From NCBI GenBank assembly GCA_964534175.1, contig CAZHNS010000003.1:62001-126000 (forward strand): 64,000 bases of DNA. Reading direction: 5' to 3'. The number at the start of each line of letters is the position of its first letter. Positions within the stretch are counted from its first letter, which is position 1. This stretch comes from JAFGHJ01 sp964534175. GTDB taxonomy: Bacteria > Hydrothermota > UBA3072. Positions 1-8,720 of the stretch are shown piece by piece. The notes below the pieces were generated by a model. The model was not told where the DNA came from. It ran no database searches and saw nothing but the letters and a program-made list of their open reading frames with translations. Both the position numbers and the translations under genes were made by a program.

Positions 1-844
1 CTGTTACGTCTTTATCAAAAGTTATAGTTGATAAGCCTATTGTTGTTACGCATCTTTTTGCAGTTGCCTCGATCCCTCCGAGATCGGTTGCCGCAGCCGC
101 TTGAGTTTCATAATTTGTAGCTGTAAGTCTGGTTGTAGAGAAAAAATCAGAACCTCTAACATTAAAAGATATGTGGCCGTCCGGTCCGATTCCTCCAAGG
201 AAAAAACCGATTCCCCCCATTTCCCTAATTTTTTCTTCATAATTTGTGCAAAATTGATCGACGCAGTGAATGATACTCTTCTCTATTTCCTCTTTGTGGT
301 TATGAGGATACCTGTTTCGAAGGGATAAATCCACTCCTTCGTCAGAAAATATTTTCCTGGCTTCTAAATTATCGGGGATACCTACTTTCGAGGTATCCAT
401 TAACAGTGCTTTGTTTTTATCTAATCCGAGGCCTTTAATATAGTAATTATTTATGTACTGGTAGAAGCTATTTTGTTCGTTAGGATCCATTGGATAAAAG
501 TCATCCATCTGAACAAAGCGTAAGAGTTTTGTATTAGGACGTTTCCCGGGTTTAATTCCGTAAGTCTCAAGTTCTTTTTTCACTTCTTTATTTTCCCAGT
601 TGTCCAGGTAATACTTTGCCCATTTTATAAAAAACTCAGGGGTTTTGCCTGTTGGCAGTGAAATAACTCCTTGTGGGTTTTTTTTAATCCACTCGATGAA
701 ACGCAAAGCTGTAATTTTACCCAGCATCGGAAAATTATCCACGACGATACATGGAACTTTTTCTGTTGGTGGATAAATGATTTTTCTCCCCGTTTGTTTT
801 AAAACTTGTTTTTCAACGTTTGAGAGATCGATTTTCTTTTTCAT
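1..844 (-). CDS. Glucosamine-6-phosphate deaminase/isomerase (NagB-type), C-terminus off the window
   Basis: Reading the minus strand from ATG at 844 gives about 281 open residues that run off the left edge without a stop. The sequence carries NagB-family signatures: ISLPTGKTPEFF near residue 65 (sugar-phosphate loop), FVQMDDFYPM near residue 120, the NSFYQYINNYYIKGLGLD segment, and GGIGPDGHISFN near residue 233. Family members convert glucosamine-6-phosphate to fructose-6-phosphate and ammonia. The insertion-rich middle (SLRNRYPHN) resembles the long NagB type of FCB bacteria, which often carries an extra C-terminal domain; that part lies outside the window. No clear Shine-Dalgarno precedes the ATG. 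It diverges from the MscS gene across a repeat-filled gap. Confidence 0.85.
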   Translation of the reverse strand, partial: MKKKIDLSNVEKQVLKQTGRKIIYPPTEKVPCIVVDNFPMLGKITALRFIEWIKKNPQGVISLPTGKTPEFFIKWAKYYLDNWENKEVKKELETYGIKPGKRPNTKLLRFVQMDDFYPMDPNEQNSFYQYINNYYIKGLGLDKNKALLMDTSKVGIPDNLEARKIFSDEGVDLSLRNRYPHNHKEEIEKSIIHCVDQFCTNYEEKIREMGGIGFFLGGIGPDGHISFNVRGSDFFSTTRLTATNYETQAAAATDLGGIEATAKRCVTTIGLSTITFDKDVT

Positions 845-980
845 TAGTTTTAGTATAAGGAAGAGTAATTTTTAGTCAAGTGATTTCAATAACGCGGCGA
901 AGCCGCTAAAATGTAAAATTTTAACAAAGAAGTCAGAATCCAGGAGTCAGAAGTTAGAATCCCATCCCAACCCCTTAATT

Positions 981-1103
981 AGCCACGGATTTACACGGAT
1001 GAACACAGATAAAAATACTGAAGAAATTCTTTGTTTTTTAAAGAAACACAATTATACTATGGGGGGGTGGGGAAATCTGTGAATATCTGTGCAAATCTGT
1101 GGC
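981..1103. repeat. Family A inverted repeat (hairpin) in the nagB-mscS gap
   Basis: The left arm (about 981-1009, starting GCCACGGATTTACACGGAT) is nearly complementary to the right arm (about 1075-1103, ending AAATCTGTGGC). Arms are about 29 bp around a 65-bp loop that includes a G-run (GGGGGGGTGGGG). It is flanked by fragments of the AT-rich family B repeat (about 903-920 and 1106-1146) and by a degenerate AGTCAGAATCCAGGAGTCAG stretch near 930-958. The whole 845-1161 gap holds no gene that I can support. Confidence 0.75.
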
Positions 1104-1161
1104 AAAAAAAACATTTTGCTTTTTAGATTTTAATATTTAATTTTCTCTTTTATGCGGGCTC

Positions 1162-1189
1162 TTGACTACTTAAGAGGTTTCTGTATCAT
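1162..1189 (+). promoter_or_regulatory. Predicted sigma-70-type promoter of the MscS gene
   Basis: TTGACT (1162-1167), a 16-bp spacer and TATCAT (1184-1189), ending 23 bp before the start codon. A GGAGGAG ribosome-binding site lies at about 1201-1207. Confidence 0.5.
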
Positions 1190-1212
1190 TTAATAAACTG
1201 GGAGGAGAAATT

Positions 1213-2340
1213 ATGAAAATCTGGGAGTTTTTGACGACAAAAGTAATAGCAGGAAATAACGTTTGGCAATACACGATTTTCTTTCTAACTATTGTTGGTT
1301 TTCTTATTTTATGGCAGCTTGCTCTGTTTCTACTGAGTAGGAGTGCCGATAGGTTCAATAGAAAAGGCAGGAAGTTAGCCAGTCTAACTGTTAAGGGATT
1401 AAGTCGTTCTTCGTTACTTTTTTGTCTTGTTATAGGTTTGAAGGTTGGAATATTTCCTCTGTCAATGAGCGAATCAATCGCAAGTGTTTTTCAAACTGCG
1501 ATAGCCATTTTATTTGTGCTTGCAATTGGGCGTTTAGGTTATGCTATGATCGATGTAATAGATAGCCGTATGCGTGATCTTGCTATGAATCAAAAAAGCT
1601 CAGTTAGTGATATGTTAGCTTTTTTGGTGAACAGAATGCTTAAGATTACGGTTGTAATTCTTATTCTTTTACAGATAGTAACTATACTTGTCGGTAAACC
1701 AATTACTTCTGTGCTTGCTGGTCTGGGCATTGGAGGATTAGCTTTCGCTCTGGCTGCTCAAGATACGCTGAAAAACTTTTTTGGTTCCCTGGCTCTTTTT
1801 ACTGACAAACCGTTTCAAATAGGAGAACGAGTTGTTATAGACGGTCATGACGGACCTGTTGAAGATGTCGGACTCCGTTCTACGCGTATACGTACATTGG
1901 ATGGTCATCTTGTTACGATTCCAAATGGTGAATTGGCCAGGATGACTGTTCAGAATATTGGTAAGCGACCCTACATACGAAGGCTTTTTAATATATGTAT
2001 TACGTACGATTCTTCGCCTGAAAAAGTCGAGAGAGCTTTGGAAATAATAAAAGATATACTGAAAGATCATGAAGGTATGAAGCCAGACTTTCCGCCGCGA
2101 GTTTTCTTTAACGAGTTCAACAGTGATTCTCTTAATATTCTTGTTATATATTGGTATCATCCTCCTGAGTACTGGGATTTTATGCAATTTAGCGAGAAAG
2201 TTAATTTTGAAATTTTAAATCGATTTAATTCCGAAGGCATCGATTTTGCGTTTCCAACGCAGACTTTGTATCTTGCGGGAGATGAAAAGCGCCCTCTCAA
2301 CATCGATCTCTCGAGAGACGAACCGCATAATAAAAGTTAG
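1213..2340 (+). CDS. MscS-family mechanosensitive ion channel
   Basis: 375 residues. About four N-terminal hydrophobic segments are followed by the conserved pore-lining helix and beta domain: GLGIGGLAFALAAQDTLKNF near residues 170-190, then GSLALFTDKPFQIGERV, and VEDVGLRSTRIRTLDG followed by IPNGELA. This is the standard MscS core. Such channels open on membrane tension to release solutes after osmotic downshock. A strong GGAGGAG sits just upstream of the ATG. The gene appears monocistronic, since the next gene lies on the other strand. The family call is firm; the exact subfamily (YnaI/YbdG-like with an extra N-terminal helix) is inferred from length. Confidence 0.92.
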   Translation: MKIWEFLTTKVIAGNNVWQYTIFFLTIVGFLILWQLALFLLSRSADRFNRKGRKLASLTVKGLSRSSLLFCLVIGLKVGIFPLSMSESIASVFQTAIAILFVLAIGRLGYAMIDVIDSRMRDLAMNQKSSVSDMLAFLVNRMLKITVVILILLQIVTILVGKPITSVLAGLGIGGLAFALAAQDTLKNFFGSLALFTDKPFQIGERVVIDGHDGPVEDVGLRSTRIRTLDGHLVTIPNGELARMTVQNIGKRPYIRRLFNICITYDSSPEKVERALEIIKDILKDHEGMKPDFPPRVFFNEFNSDSLNILVIYWYHPPEYWDFMQFSEKVNFEILNRFNSEGIDFAFPTQTLYLAGDEKRPLNIDLSRDEPHNKS

Positions 2341-2440
2341 CAGTTTTAGATTCGAAGTCAGGAATTAAATTTTTTAGACAACGAAGGTTTTTATTTTTGT
2401 TTTAACTAAAGTCTGAAATCTGGGATCTGAGACCTAATGA

Positions 2441-2884
2441 TTATTGTTTAGCTTTTCTCTCACTAAACATTAACAAGGAAATTAGTGTTCCGTAGAAGAA
2501 AAAATAGAAACATCCTTCGATAACTATTTTTTTTGTATCGAGATACAGGGGTCTAAAAAAAAACAAGCCTACAAGTATAGAAAAAGCACCTAAAAGGCAG
2601 GTGGTAAGTGACCTGAAAGAGGCTATTCTGTTTGCTACATTGTTTTTGTCAATGTAGTGTGCGCAAAGGAAATCTGTGGCCGTTAGTACGGGAGTAAACA
2701 TAAAGAGCACAAAAAAGTAGAGGAAATGTAGGGAAGGGGGAGCTGAATCGGATAAGAAAAAGATAATGACGGCTAAGGGAATTATACCATTAAAGCCTAT
2801 TCTTGTGCCGACGAGAATATAAATAAACGTTATTAGAGTAACTACCCCACTTATATAAAGGAGAACCTTTATGCTTTTTATCAT
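2441..2884 (-). CDS. Small integral membrane protein, family unknown
   Basis: 147 residues dominated by four hydrophobic segments (about residues 5-25, 33-68, 90-112 and 125-140), with a short polar loop HYIDKNNVANR between. A GAGGGGG Shine-Dalgarno lies directly upstream of the ATG, supporting a real gene. I do not recognise a family or active-site motif. It stands alone between the MscS gene and the secreted protein on the opposite strand, so context gives no function. Confidence 0.6.
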   Translation of the reverse strand: MIKSIKVLLYISGVVTLITFIYILVGTRIGFNGIIPLAVIIFFLSDSAPPSLHFLYFFVLFMFTPVLTATDFLCAHYIDKNNVANRIASFRSLTTCLLGAFSILVGLFFFRPLYLDTKKIVIEGCFYFFFYGTLISLLMFSERKAKQ

Positions 2885-3074
2885 TAAAACCCCCTCATGA
2901 ATATTTACATAATCATATCAATAAAGTGAAAAAAATCAAGGACTGAATATGTGGCGAAAAATACAGAAATAATGCACTACCGTTTTATAACTATTTACTT
3001 ACAGCAAGAACAAATTAAAAAGATAAAAAGTACAGGGTGTAAGGAATTTTTCAAATTTTTTTAGAATTTACCTC

Positions 3075-3103
3075 TTGACGTATCTTTACAATTTTTATAT
3101 AAG
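3075..3103 (+). promoter_or_regulatory. Predicted sigma-70-type promoter of the HEGSH secreted protein
   Basis: TTGACG (3075-3080), 17-bp spacer, TATAAG (3098-3103); the RBS AAAAGGAG follows and the ATG is at 3127. Both hexamers match the consensus at five of six positions. Confidence 0.6.
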
Positions 3104-3126
3104 TATTATAAAAAGGAGAAAAAAAA

Positions 3127-5310
3127 ATGAAAATATTTATACGTAATCTTTGTTTAGGTTTTGTCTTAGTTTTATTGTTATTTAGTTCTTTTAATATCTT
3201 TAGTTGGCCTAATATTCCTAAAATTCCCGAAGTTAAGGGTATAACGGATAAAATTGCTGATAAACTTCCAGGGTTGGACAAAATATTAAAAAGTGATCCT
3301 CCGGTAACAACAAATCTAAAGGATGCAATAACTGAAGTATCCATACTGGATGATTATGAGCCTGCTTCACTGGATTTTTTATGGATGGGAGACCTGCCCA
3401 GAAGTAAGAAAGGTGCTTTTAAACTTGAGCGTCCAGGATTATTCGAGTTCACGGCGCAGAGTTACTGCCTTAAAGCTGGAACATATTCTCCCGGGCAGGG
3501 TAATGGTTATCTTTATGCTCCGCTTAAAGGTCCTCAGGGTGATATTGTAGGAAATGTTCTGAGGAATTCATATGAACATCCGGAAATAGAGCAAAGGAAG
3601 GTTCAGGTTTTACTGTGGGCGATTATTGCTCGTACTAAACTTACGGATATGTCGACAGAGAATCAGTTGACTGCTTCGAAACTATTGACGCCAGAAGAAA
3701 TGTTTGAACTCAACGGAGGCGCGCTTGGGCTTGTTCCTGAAGATATGAAAGAAGAAGCATTTGGTAAAGTTCCGGAAGAGGTGAGGACGGTTCTCGAAGC
3801 GGAAGCAAAATTACGTGAAAAACTTACTTCTGTTGAATCAAAATATGAGGATCTTGAACGCATCGCCGTTTTGACTGGAAAGGTCCCGATGGGCAAAGAC
3901 AGTAGGGCAGTGCCTTCCGGAAGATGGTCCTATCATGGGGACGGATACTTTATAAGGTTCTTTCCTGCTGGGTATTCGCAGGATAAAATTCAGATTTCTA
4001 TTGCTCCTAAAATTACAATTAAAAAAGATAGCAAAGGTAGAATAATTTCTCTTTCGGATGATGATGGAAATCTGATTGAAGTCGAATACGATGAAGCAAG
4101 TTCTATGAATGTAAATAAAGATTCGAAAGTGAAAGCTTACGCTTTTAAAAAAGTCCATTTCGTTAAAATGCTCACCGTTCCACCGGAGATGGTTTTAGAC
4201 CTTGAAGCCGATTGGACAGGAAAAGGATGGGTTTTTAAAGGGGAACCTTCAGGTAAGGGTTCGCCTTCAACTACGACAAAATTTACTGGTACTTCAAAAC
4301 GTTATAAAGAAGCATCGGGATATAGAGAAGAGTTAAAGAATCTGGATAAGGTTTTGAAACTGAAAGGTGGCGTAGAAGATTTAATGAATCTTGTCCATTT
4401 TAAAATGGCAATAAAAGATTTAGTTGTTAATAATTCCGCCAGTAATCGAATTTGGGCAAAAGGACATGCCGATCTGGCAAATGAAGCAATTCAGTATCTT
4501 ATAACTGAAAAAGAAGGTAGTTACGTATGGGCTTTTGCCGATTACGATAATTACTATGGAAAGGGGCTAAGAGAGACATTCTTTTCTATATTGAAGTCTT
4601 TTATTTCTTTGCCTGTTTATGCTGATGCGGATAAGATACCCTGGTTCAACCCAGGTGATAATGTCGGGACACCGGGCAATACTTCGAGGCAGCGAATTGG
4701 TAATTCCGGACGTCCTGCATTAAGTGATGAGGAGAAGCAAAAAGCATGTGACAAGTTGAATGAGGAAATACAAAACGAACAGACTATTTTAGATGCATAT
4801 TCTGATAAAGGTTTACTCGATGCGGCTAAAGCCAATGGATATGATGGTTATGAGTACAATAACTGTGTTAAAAATTTTCTTGAAAAAACTTTTGGTGATG
4901 AGCAATTTACTCCTTTCGAGGATTTGAGCCCGAGCGAACAGTCAGATGTACTTAAACAACCTTCAGGAGCTGATTCCGGTCCGAATTTTGATGCTCCCAT
5001 GCACACAACTCCTGACTGCAGAATTGTAGAAAACTGGACCACTCAGGACTATATAGATAAATTCGGAGAGACGGCTGGTAAGGCCCTGCAGCATGCTCAC
5101 CGGGCACATGAAGGTTCACATCAAAAAACATGTAAGGATAAAACCAATTATCATGATGTGCCTCCCGGACAGGGATCTGGTTGGCCGATCGACCCGGATG
5201 GATATGATGATTATATGAAAGATCCTGACAATTATAGTAAAGATGAACAGGAAGCATATAAGGCAGGTATTGCTGACAAGGAAAAATCCCTGGCGGATTT
5301 AGGATGCTGA
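3127..5310 (+). CDS. Large secreted protein with a C-terminal HEGSH (possible zinc protease) motif
   Basis: 727 residues starting with a clear signal peptide (basic MKIFIRN, hydrophobic LGFVLVLLLFSSF). The middle is soluble and lacks any fold I can name. Near the C-terminus, AHRAHEGSHQKTC contains HEGSH at residues 661-665, which fits the HExxH zinc-protease signature; an acidic EQEAYKAGIADKE stretch about 45 residues on could supply a third ligand, as in several small secreted metallopeptidase domains. Pairs of Cys (TPDC, KTC, LGC at the end) suggest disulfides outside the cytoplasm. The gene has its own promoter. Protease activity is inference from one motif; it could be a toxin-like or structural exported protein. 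Confidence 0.65.
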   Translation: MKIFIRNLCLGFVLVLLLFSSFNIFSWPNIPKIPEVKGITDKIADKLPGLDKILKSDPPVTTNLKDAITEVSILDDYEPASLDFLWMGDLPRSKKGAFKLERPGLFEFTAQSYCLKAGTYSPGQGNGYLYAPLKGPQGDIVGNVLRNSYEHPEIEQRKVQVLLWAIIARTKLTDMSTENQLTASKLLTPEEMFELNGGALGLVPEDMKEEAFGKVPEEVRTVLEAEAKLREKLTSVESKYEDLERIAVLTGKVPMGKDSRAVPSGRWSYHGDGYFIRFFPAGYSQDKIQISIAPKITIKKDSKGRIISLSDDDGNLIEVEYDEASSMNVNKDSKVKAYAFKKVHFVKMLTVPPEMVLDLEADWTGKGWVFKGEPSGKGSPSTTTKFTGTSKRYKEASGYREELKNLDKVLKLKGGVEDLMNLVHFKMAIKDLVVNNSASNRIWAKGHADLANEAIQYLITEKEGSYVWAFADYDNYYGKGLRETFFSILKSFISLPVYADADKIPWFNPGDNVGTPGNTSRQRIGNSGRPALSDEEKQKACDKLNEEIQNEQTILDAYSDKGLLDAAKANGYDGYEYNNCVKNFLEKTFGDEQFTPFEDLSPSEQSDVLKQPSGADSGPNFDAPMHTTPDCRIVENWTTQDYIDKFGETAGKALQHAHRAHEGSHQKTCKDKTNYHDVPPGQGSGWPIDPDGYDDYMKDPDNYSKDEQEAYKAGIADKEKSLADLGC

Positions 5311-5404
5311 GGTTAGTGATTGGTATATTGGTTAATTGGTTGATTGGTAAAAATAAAATTTTATTCATTTATTGTAGAATCCTGTAGGGGATTAGAGAAT
5401 TTTA

Positions 5405-6061
5405 ATGGGCGATTATACGAATGAGATGAGAGAGTATTGGAATAAGAGATTTTCCGAGGGTGCTGAAATCTGGGGTGTTAAACCGAGTAAGACCGCTCAC
5501 TATGCCCTTAAATTATTTAAAAGTCTTAATGTAAGATCGGTGATTGTTCCGGGTTCGGGATATGGGAGAAATACAAAATTATTTGGGGAAGCGGGATTTA
5601 AGGTTGTAGGAGTAGAAATATCAGATAACGCAGTTAAACGGGCGCGAAAATTTGACACGAAAAGTAAATTTTATCGTAGAACGGCACTTGAAATAGATTC
5701 ATTAGTCGAAAAATTTGACGCCATATACTGTTTCAATATGCTGCATCTTTTTAAAGAGAAAGAAAGATTACTATTTATAGATAAATGCAATGAAATATTA
5801 AATGATCATGGATTTACTTTTTTTGTGATGTTTTCAGATAAGGAAGAGAGTTTTGGCAAAGGCAAGAAAATTGAGAAAAATACTTTTGAAAGTAAACCAG
5901 GAAGAATAGCACATTATTTTACCAGGGAAGACTTATTGGCTCATTTTAAGAATTTTGACGTTATTGAGATAGGGAAGATGACCGACGAGGAAAACCATGG
6001 TGAGGTAGGTAAACATATACATCGGTTAAGATATGTTTTTTGTTCAAAGCGGGATTACTGA
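5405..6061 (+). CDS. Class I SAM-dependent methyltransferase (TehB/TPMT-like)
   Basis: 218 residues. Motif I reads VIVPGSGYGRNTKLF near residue 45, followed by the motif II acidic residue in VVGVEIS and the post-motif DAIYCFNMLHLF, which together make a Rossmann SAM-binding fold. The N-terminal EYWNKRFSEGAEIWG (the W..RF...WG pattern) is typical of TehB/thiopurine-methyltransferase-like enzymes acting on small molecules. The substrate cannot be told from sequence. It lies downstream of the secreted protein after a 94-bp gap containing a degenerate TTGGTTAATTGGTTGATTGG repeat, so co-transcription is uncertain. Confidence 0.85.
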   Translation: MGDYTNEMREYWNKRFSEGAEIWGVKPSKTAHYALKLFKSLNVRSVIVPGSGYGRNTKLFGEAGFKVVGVEISDNAVKRARKFDTKSKFYRRTALEIDSLVEKFDAIYCFNMLHLFKEKERLLFIDKCNEILNDHGFTFFVMFSDKEESFGKGKKIEKNTFESKPGRIAHYFTREDLLAHFKNFDVIEIGKMTDEENHGEVGKHIHRLRYVFCSKRDY

Positions 6062-6099
6062 TTTTTTGAGAACAGGGTACCAGTATTTTACTGCTTCTA

Positions 6100-6498
6100 C
6101 TAGGAGCCCCCGATAAGTTTTTTGATTTCTTTTAATAAGTCTTTAGCTTCGATAGGCTTTTCCATAAAAACGTTTACAGGCATATATTCCATGTCTTCAT
6201 TCTGTCCAAGGTGGAATTTGGCCATTTCTGAGTCCTGATTTACAGCGGTTATCATGATAATAGGAATTTCCTTTAACTTATCGTCAGACCTAATTTTTTC
6301 GCTCACCCATATACCGTCGGTCTTTGTTTTCATCATAATATCCAACAATATAATATGGGGAGTTTTCTTTTTAACTTGTTTGAATGCTTCTTCACCGTTT
6401 CTGGCAGTCCGAGTCTCATAACCATTACCTTGCAATATTATTTCTATCGTTTCTACGAAATCGGGGTCATCATCCACAATAAGTATTTCTTTTGACAT
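6100..6498 (-). CDS. Single-domain response regulator (CheY-like receiver)
   Basis: 132 residues, a receiver domain only. The acidic pocket is DDD at residues 9-11, the phospho-acceptor Asp is D53 in HIILLDIMM, the switch Thr sits in IIMITAV near residue 85, and the conserved Lys is in FMEKPIEA near residue 114. There is no output domain, so it acts through a protein partner or as a phosphate sink. The histidine-kinase stop and this ATG overlap by one base (TAATG), showing translational coupling and pointing to that kinase as the cognate partner. Confidence 0.93.
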   Translation of the reverse strand: MSKEILIVDDDPDFVETIEIILQGNGYETRTARNGEEAFKQVKKKTPHIILLDIMMKTKTDGIWVSEKIRSDDKLKEIPIIMITAVNQDSEMAKFHLGQNEDMEYMPVNVFMEKPIEAKDLLKEIKKLIGGS

Positions 6499-7382
6499 TA
6501 TTTCTCCTTTTTTTGAATTACGGGAAAGCTCACTTCTACTGTAGTTCCTTTATTTAAATTACTTTTCACTTTTATGGTCCCACCATGAGCATCGATTATT
6601 CTTTTGACGAGAGAAAGTCCGAGCCCCATACCTTCCTTTTTATGTTCGGGACGCGCGTTTTCGCCACGGAAGAAGATATTAAATATCATTGGTAGTTCTT
6701 TTTTCTTTATACCTATACCCTGGTCTTTCACTCGTAGCAATAAAGAGTTGTTTTTTTTGTTTTCAGTTATCTTCACCTGATTTCCCGGGTTACTGTATTT
6801 GATTGCGTTATGAATTATATTTACAAAAGCTCTTCTTAAGAGTTCCGGATTCCCATAAATGGGAGGTATATCATCGGAGATATCCCAGTTCATTTTAATA
6901 TTGTTTTCAGCTGCGAATGAATCCATTTCTTCGTTCAGAGAAGATAGTAATTCTCCCATGTTGATTTTTTCTATTTCTATTTCACCTGTTCCTTCTTCGA
7001 GGTGAGAAAACATTAACAGATCGTTCAAAAGTTTTATAACGTCGTTTATCCTTACTTTTGCTCTGTTGAGAAGTTCTTTTTGTTTTTTAACATCTTTTTC
7101 GAGGTAACCATCCAGTATTACGTTTAAAATATTATAAACTGAAGCCAGTGGTGCCTTTAATTCATGTGATACTTCATAAGTGAATCTGGTTTTGGCTTTT
7201 GTTAGCTCGACGGTTTTCGCGTAATGTTCGCTGCACGCAGCCTTGGCTTCCTTGGAATGTTTTCTAATGCCTTTTAGATTTTTAATTAAGGATGTTATGT
7301 CGGATTCAAGCTTCCCATGCCAGTCCCTGATTCTATCAAGGTGGCATTCCGGATCGTTAATATTACATATTTTAGGTTCCAT
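6498..7382 (-). CDS. Soluble sensor histidine kinase
   Basis: About 294 residues from the ATG at 7382; an in-frame ATG at 7427 would add 15 residues but has no better RBS. There are no membrane segments. A short N-terminus with scattered Cys (CNINDPEC, AACSEH) and a coiled linker lead to the H-box EVSHELKAPLAS, then the N-box NIIHNAIKYSN, G1 DQGIGI and G2 GMGLGLSLVKRI. It is therefore a complete HisKA-HATPase kinase. The N-terminal cysteines could sense redox or metal, which is speculation. It is translationally coupled to the receiver protein and diverges from the Mbx operon, sharing the intergenic region with the Rex site. Confidence 0.9.
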   Translation of the reverse strand: MEPKICNINDPECHLDRIRDWHGKLESDITSLIKNLKGIRKHSKEAKAACSEHYAKTVELTKAKTRFTYEVSHELKAPLASVYNILNVILDGYLEKDVKKQKELLNRAKVRINDVIKLLNDLLMFSHLEEGTGEIEIEKINMGELLSSLNEEMDSFAAENNIKMNWDISDDIPPIYGNPELLRRAFVNIIHNAIKYSNPGNQVKITENKKNNSLLLRVKDQGIGIKKKELPMIFNIFFRGENARPEHKKEGMGLGLSLVKRIIDAHGGTIKVKSNLNKGTTVEVSFPVIQKKEK

Positions 7383-7486
7383 GCTCTTTTCTCTCTTTAA
7401 TATTAGGTAAATTAAGAAAAAATGCAAGCGTGTTCAGAGTAACCCAAAACTCTATTTTCCGCTCCAATATTACTTATTTAGCTGTA

Positions 7487-7504
7487 ATGTGATTTTTTTC
7501 ACAA
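7487..7504. promoter_or_regulatory. Predicted Rex operator upstream of the Mbx-type operon
   Basis: ATGTGATTTTTTTCACAA matches the published Rex box TTGTGAAWWWWTTCACAA at 16 of 18 positions. It sits immediately 5' of, and nearly touching, the -35 hexamer of the operon promoter. A half site TTGTGAA occurs at 7538-7544, just after the -10. The last gene of the operon encodes Rex. Confidence 0.7.
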
Positions 7505-7505
7505 C

Positions 7506-7534
7506 TTGACAAACTTCTAAATTATTATTATTAA
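7506..7534 (+). promoter_or_regulatory. Predicted promoter of the Mbx-type operon
   Basis: Perfect -35 TTGACA (7506-7511), 17-bp spacer, -10 TATTAA (7529-7534). The first operon gene starts at 7610, giving a leader of about 70 nt. Confidence 0.65.
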
Positions 7535-7609
7535 ACTTTGTGAATTAAATATTTAAGTTAATTAATTCTTTTTTCATTTAGATAAAGAGTTGAAGTAACG
7601 GAGGGTTAA

Positions 7610-8134
7610 TTGTATAAAAATGAGGGTTTTACTGTAAAAGAAAGAATAAAAAGTTTCTGCTGGTTGTTTTTCTTCCTTGTTATCCTCTGGTTACTGCTTA
7701 CCTCGACTTTTAATTCTCAGGAATTAATAGTTGGTGTTTTTGTTTGTTCTGTAATTGCTCTTGTAACTTATAAATTTTATATTAAATTAGGTTTTCCTTC
7801 TGTAAGCCTTAAGAAGTTTTACTTTTCTCTTGTTTATATATTAGTTCTTTTTTTTGAGATATTGAAAGCCAATATAGATGTAGCCCTGCGAGTTATCCGT
7901 CCCTCCCTGCCAATAAATCCCGGTGTAATAATTATAAAGACAGGCCTTAGATCAGATATCGCAAAAACAATTCTGGCTAATTCCATAACTCTAACGCCCG
8001 GTACATTTACTCTGGATATTCAAGGAAATAAATTACTAATTCACTGGATAGATGTAGAAGCGACTGATATTGATGCCGCGACTAATATTATAGGCGAAAG
8101 ATTCGAAAAATATTTGAGGGTTATATTCCAATGA
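7610..8134 (+). CDS. mbxA: MrpE/MnhE-like subunit (MbxA position)
   Basis: 174 residues with a TTG start four bases after GGAGGG. Two or three N-terminal membrane helices (WLFFFLVILWLLL, LIVGVFVCSVIAL, VYILVLFFEILK) precede a soluble tail containing RPSLPINPGVIIIKTGL and ANSITLTPGTFTLDI, the hallmark of the MnhE family. In Mrp antiporters and Mbh/Mbx complexes this subunit belongs to the Na+-translocating part of the membrane arm. It is the first gene of the operon and overlaps the next by four bases (ATGA). Confidence 0.92.
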   Translation: MYKNEGFTVKERIKSFCWLFFFLVILWLLLTSTFNSQELIVGVFVCSVIALVTYKFYIKLGFPSVSLKKFYFSLVYILVLFFEILKANIDVALRVIRPSLPINPGVIIIKTGLRSDIAKTILANSITLTPGTFTLDIQGNKLLIHWIDVEATDIDAATNIIGERFEKYLRVIFQ

Positions 8135-8385
8135 TTGCAACAATTTATTTTGTAGTTATAGGCTTAGGGGTTGTCTTATGTTTGCTCAGGATGATTAAAG
8201 GTCCTACTGCTCCTGATCGTGCTGTCGCGCTGGATACAGCGGTGACAGTCACAGTCGCGTTGTTGGTCCTTATTGGTCTTGTCCTCCGAAGAAGAATATA
8301 TCTTGATGTTTCATTGGTATATGCTGTTCTAACCTTTATAGGTTCAGTTGCAATAGCAAGATATCTTGAGGGAGGAATCGAATGA
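8131..8385 (+). CDS. mbxB: MrpF/MnhF-like subunit (MbxB position)
   Basis: 84 residues, three membrane helices, with the MnhF signature LLRMIKGPTAPDRAVALDT near residues 18-36. It belongs to the Na+/H+ antiporter-like module. ATGA overlaps at both ends tie it to the MnhE-like and MnhG-like genes. Confidence 0.92.
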   Translation: MIATIYFVVIGLGVVLCLLRMIKGPTAPDRAVALDTAVTVTVALLVLIGLVLRRRIYLDVSLVYAVLTFIGSVAIARYLEGGIE

Positions 8386-8720
8386 TCTGGGGCTGGTGGG
8401 TTACGGGGTTTGGTGTAATATTTTTGTTCCTGGGGAGCCTCGGCGTATATAGGATGCCTGACGTATACAATAGATTGCAGGCGGGAACAAAATGTACGAC
8501 ACTTGGCGCTTTCTGTACCATTATTGGTGTTGGAATAATAGAGCCTTCCTGGTTCTGGACAACTTTTATAATCGCGGTATTTGTATTATTGACTAACCCA
8601 ATATCGAGTCATGCACTTGGAAGAGCGTCCTGTATTTCAAAAGTCAAACTCTGTAAAAAAACAAAGGTTGATCAATCGGAAGGTTTTTGTAGCGAAGGGG
8701 ATGATGAAGATGATTCTTGA
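8382..8720 (+). CDS. mbxC: MrpG/MnhG-like subunit (MbxC position)
   Basis: 112 residues. The core is three helices with the family motif GSLGVYRMPDVYNRLQAGTK near residues 18-38 and VLLTNPISSHALGRA. The polar C-terminal tail (KLCKKTKVDQSEGFCSEGDDEDD) is longer than in typical MnhG and overlaps the start of the next gene. It is part of the Mrp-like membrane module. Confidence 0.92.
   Translation: MIWGWWVTGFGVIFLFLGSLGVYRMPDVYNRLQAGTKCTTLGAFCTIIGVGIIEPSWFWTTFIIAVFVLLTNPISSHALGRASCISKVKLCKKTKVDQSEGFCSEGDDEDDS

Noticed and set aside
8611..8709. Longer N-terminus for the DUF4040 subunit
   Set aside because: These codons overlap the MnhG gene in another frame, read as basic polar sequence without family similarity, and a good RBS precedes the later ATG.
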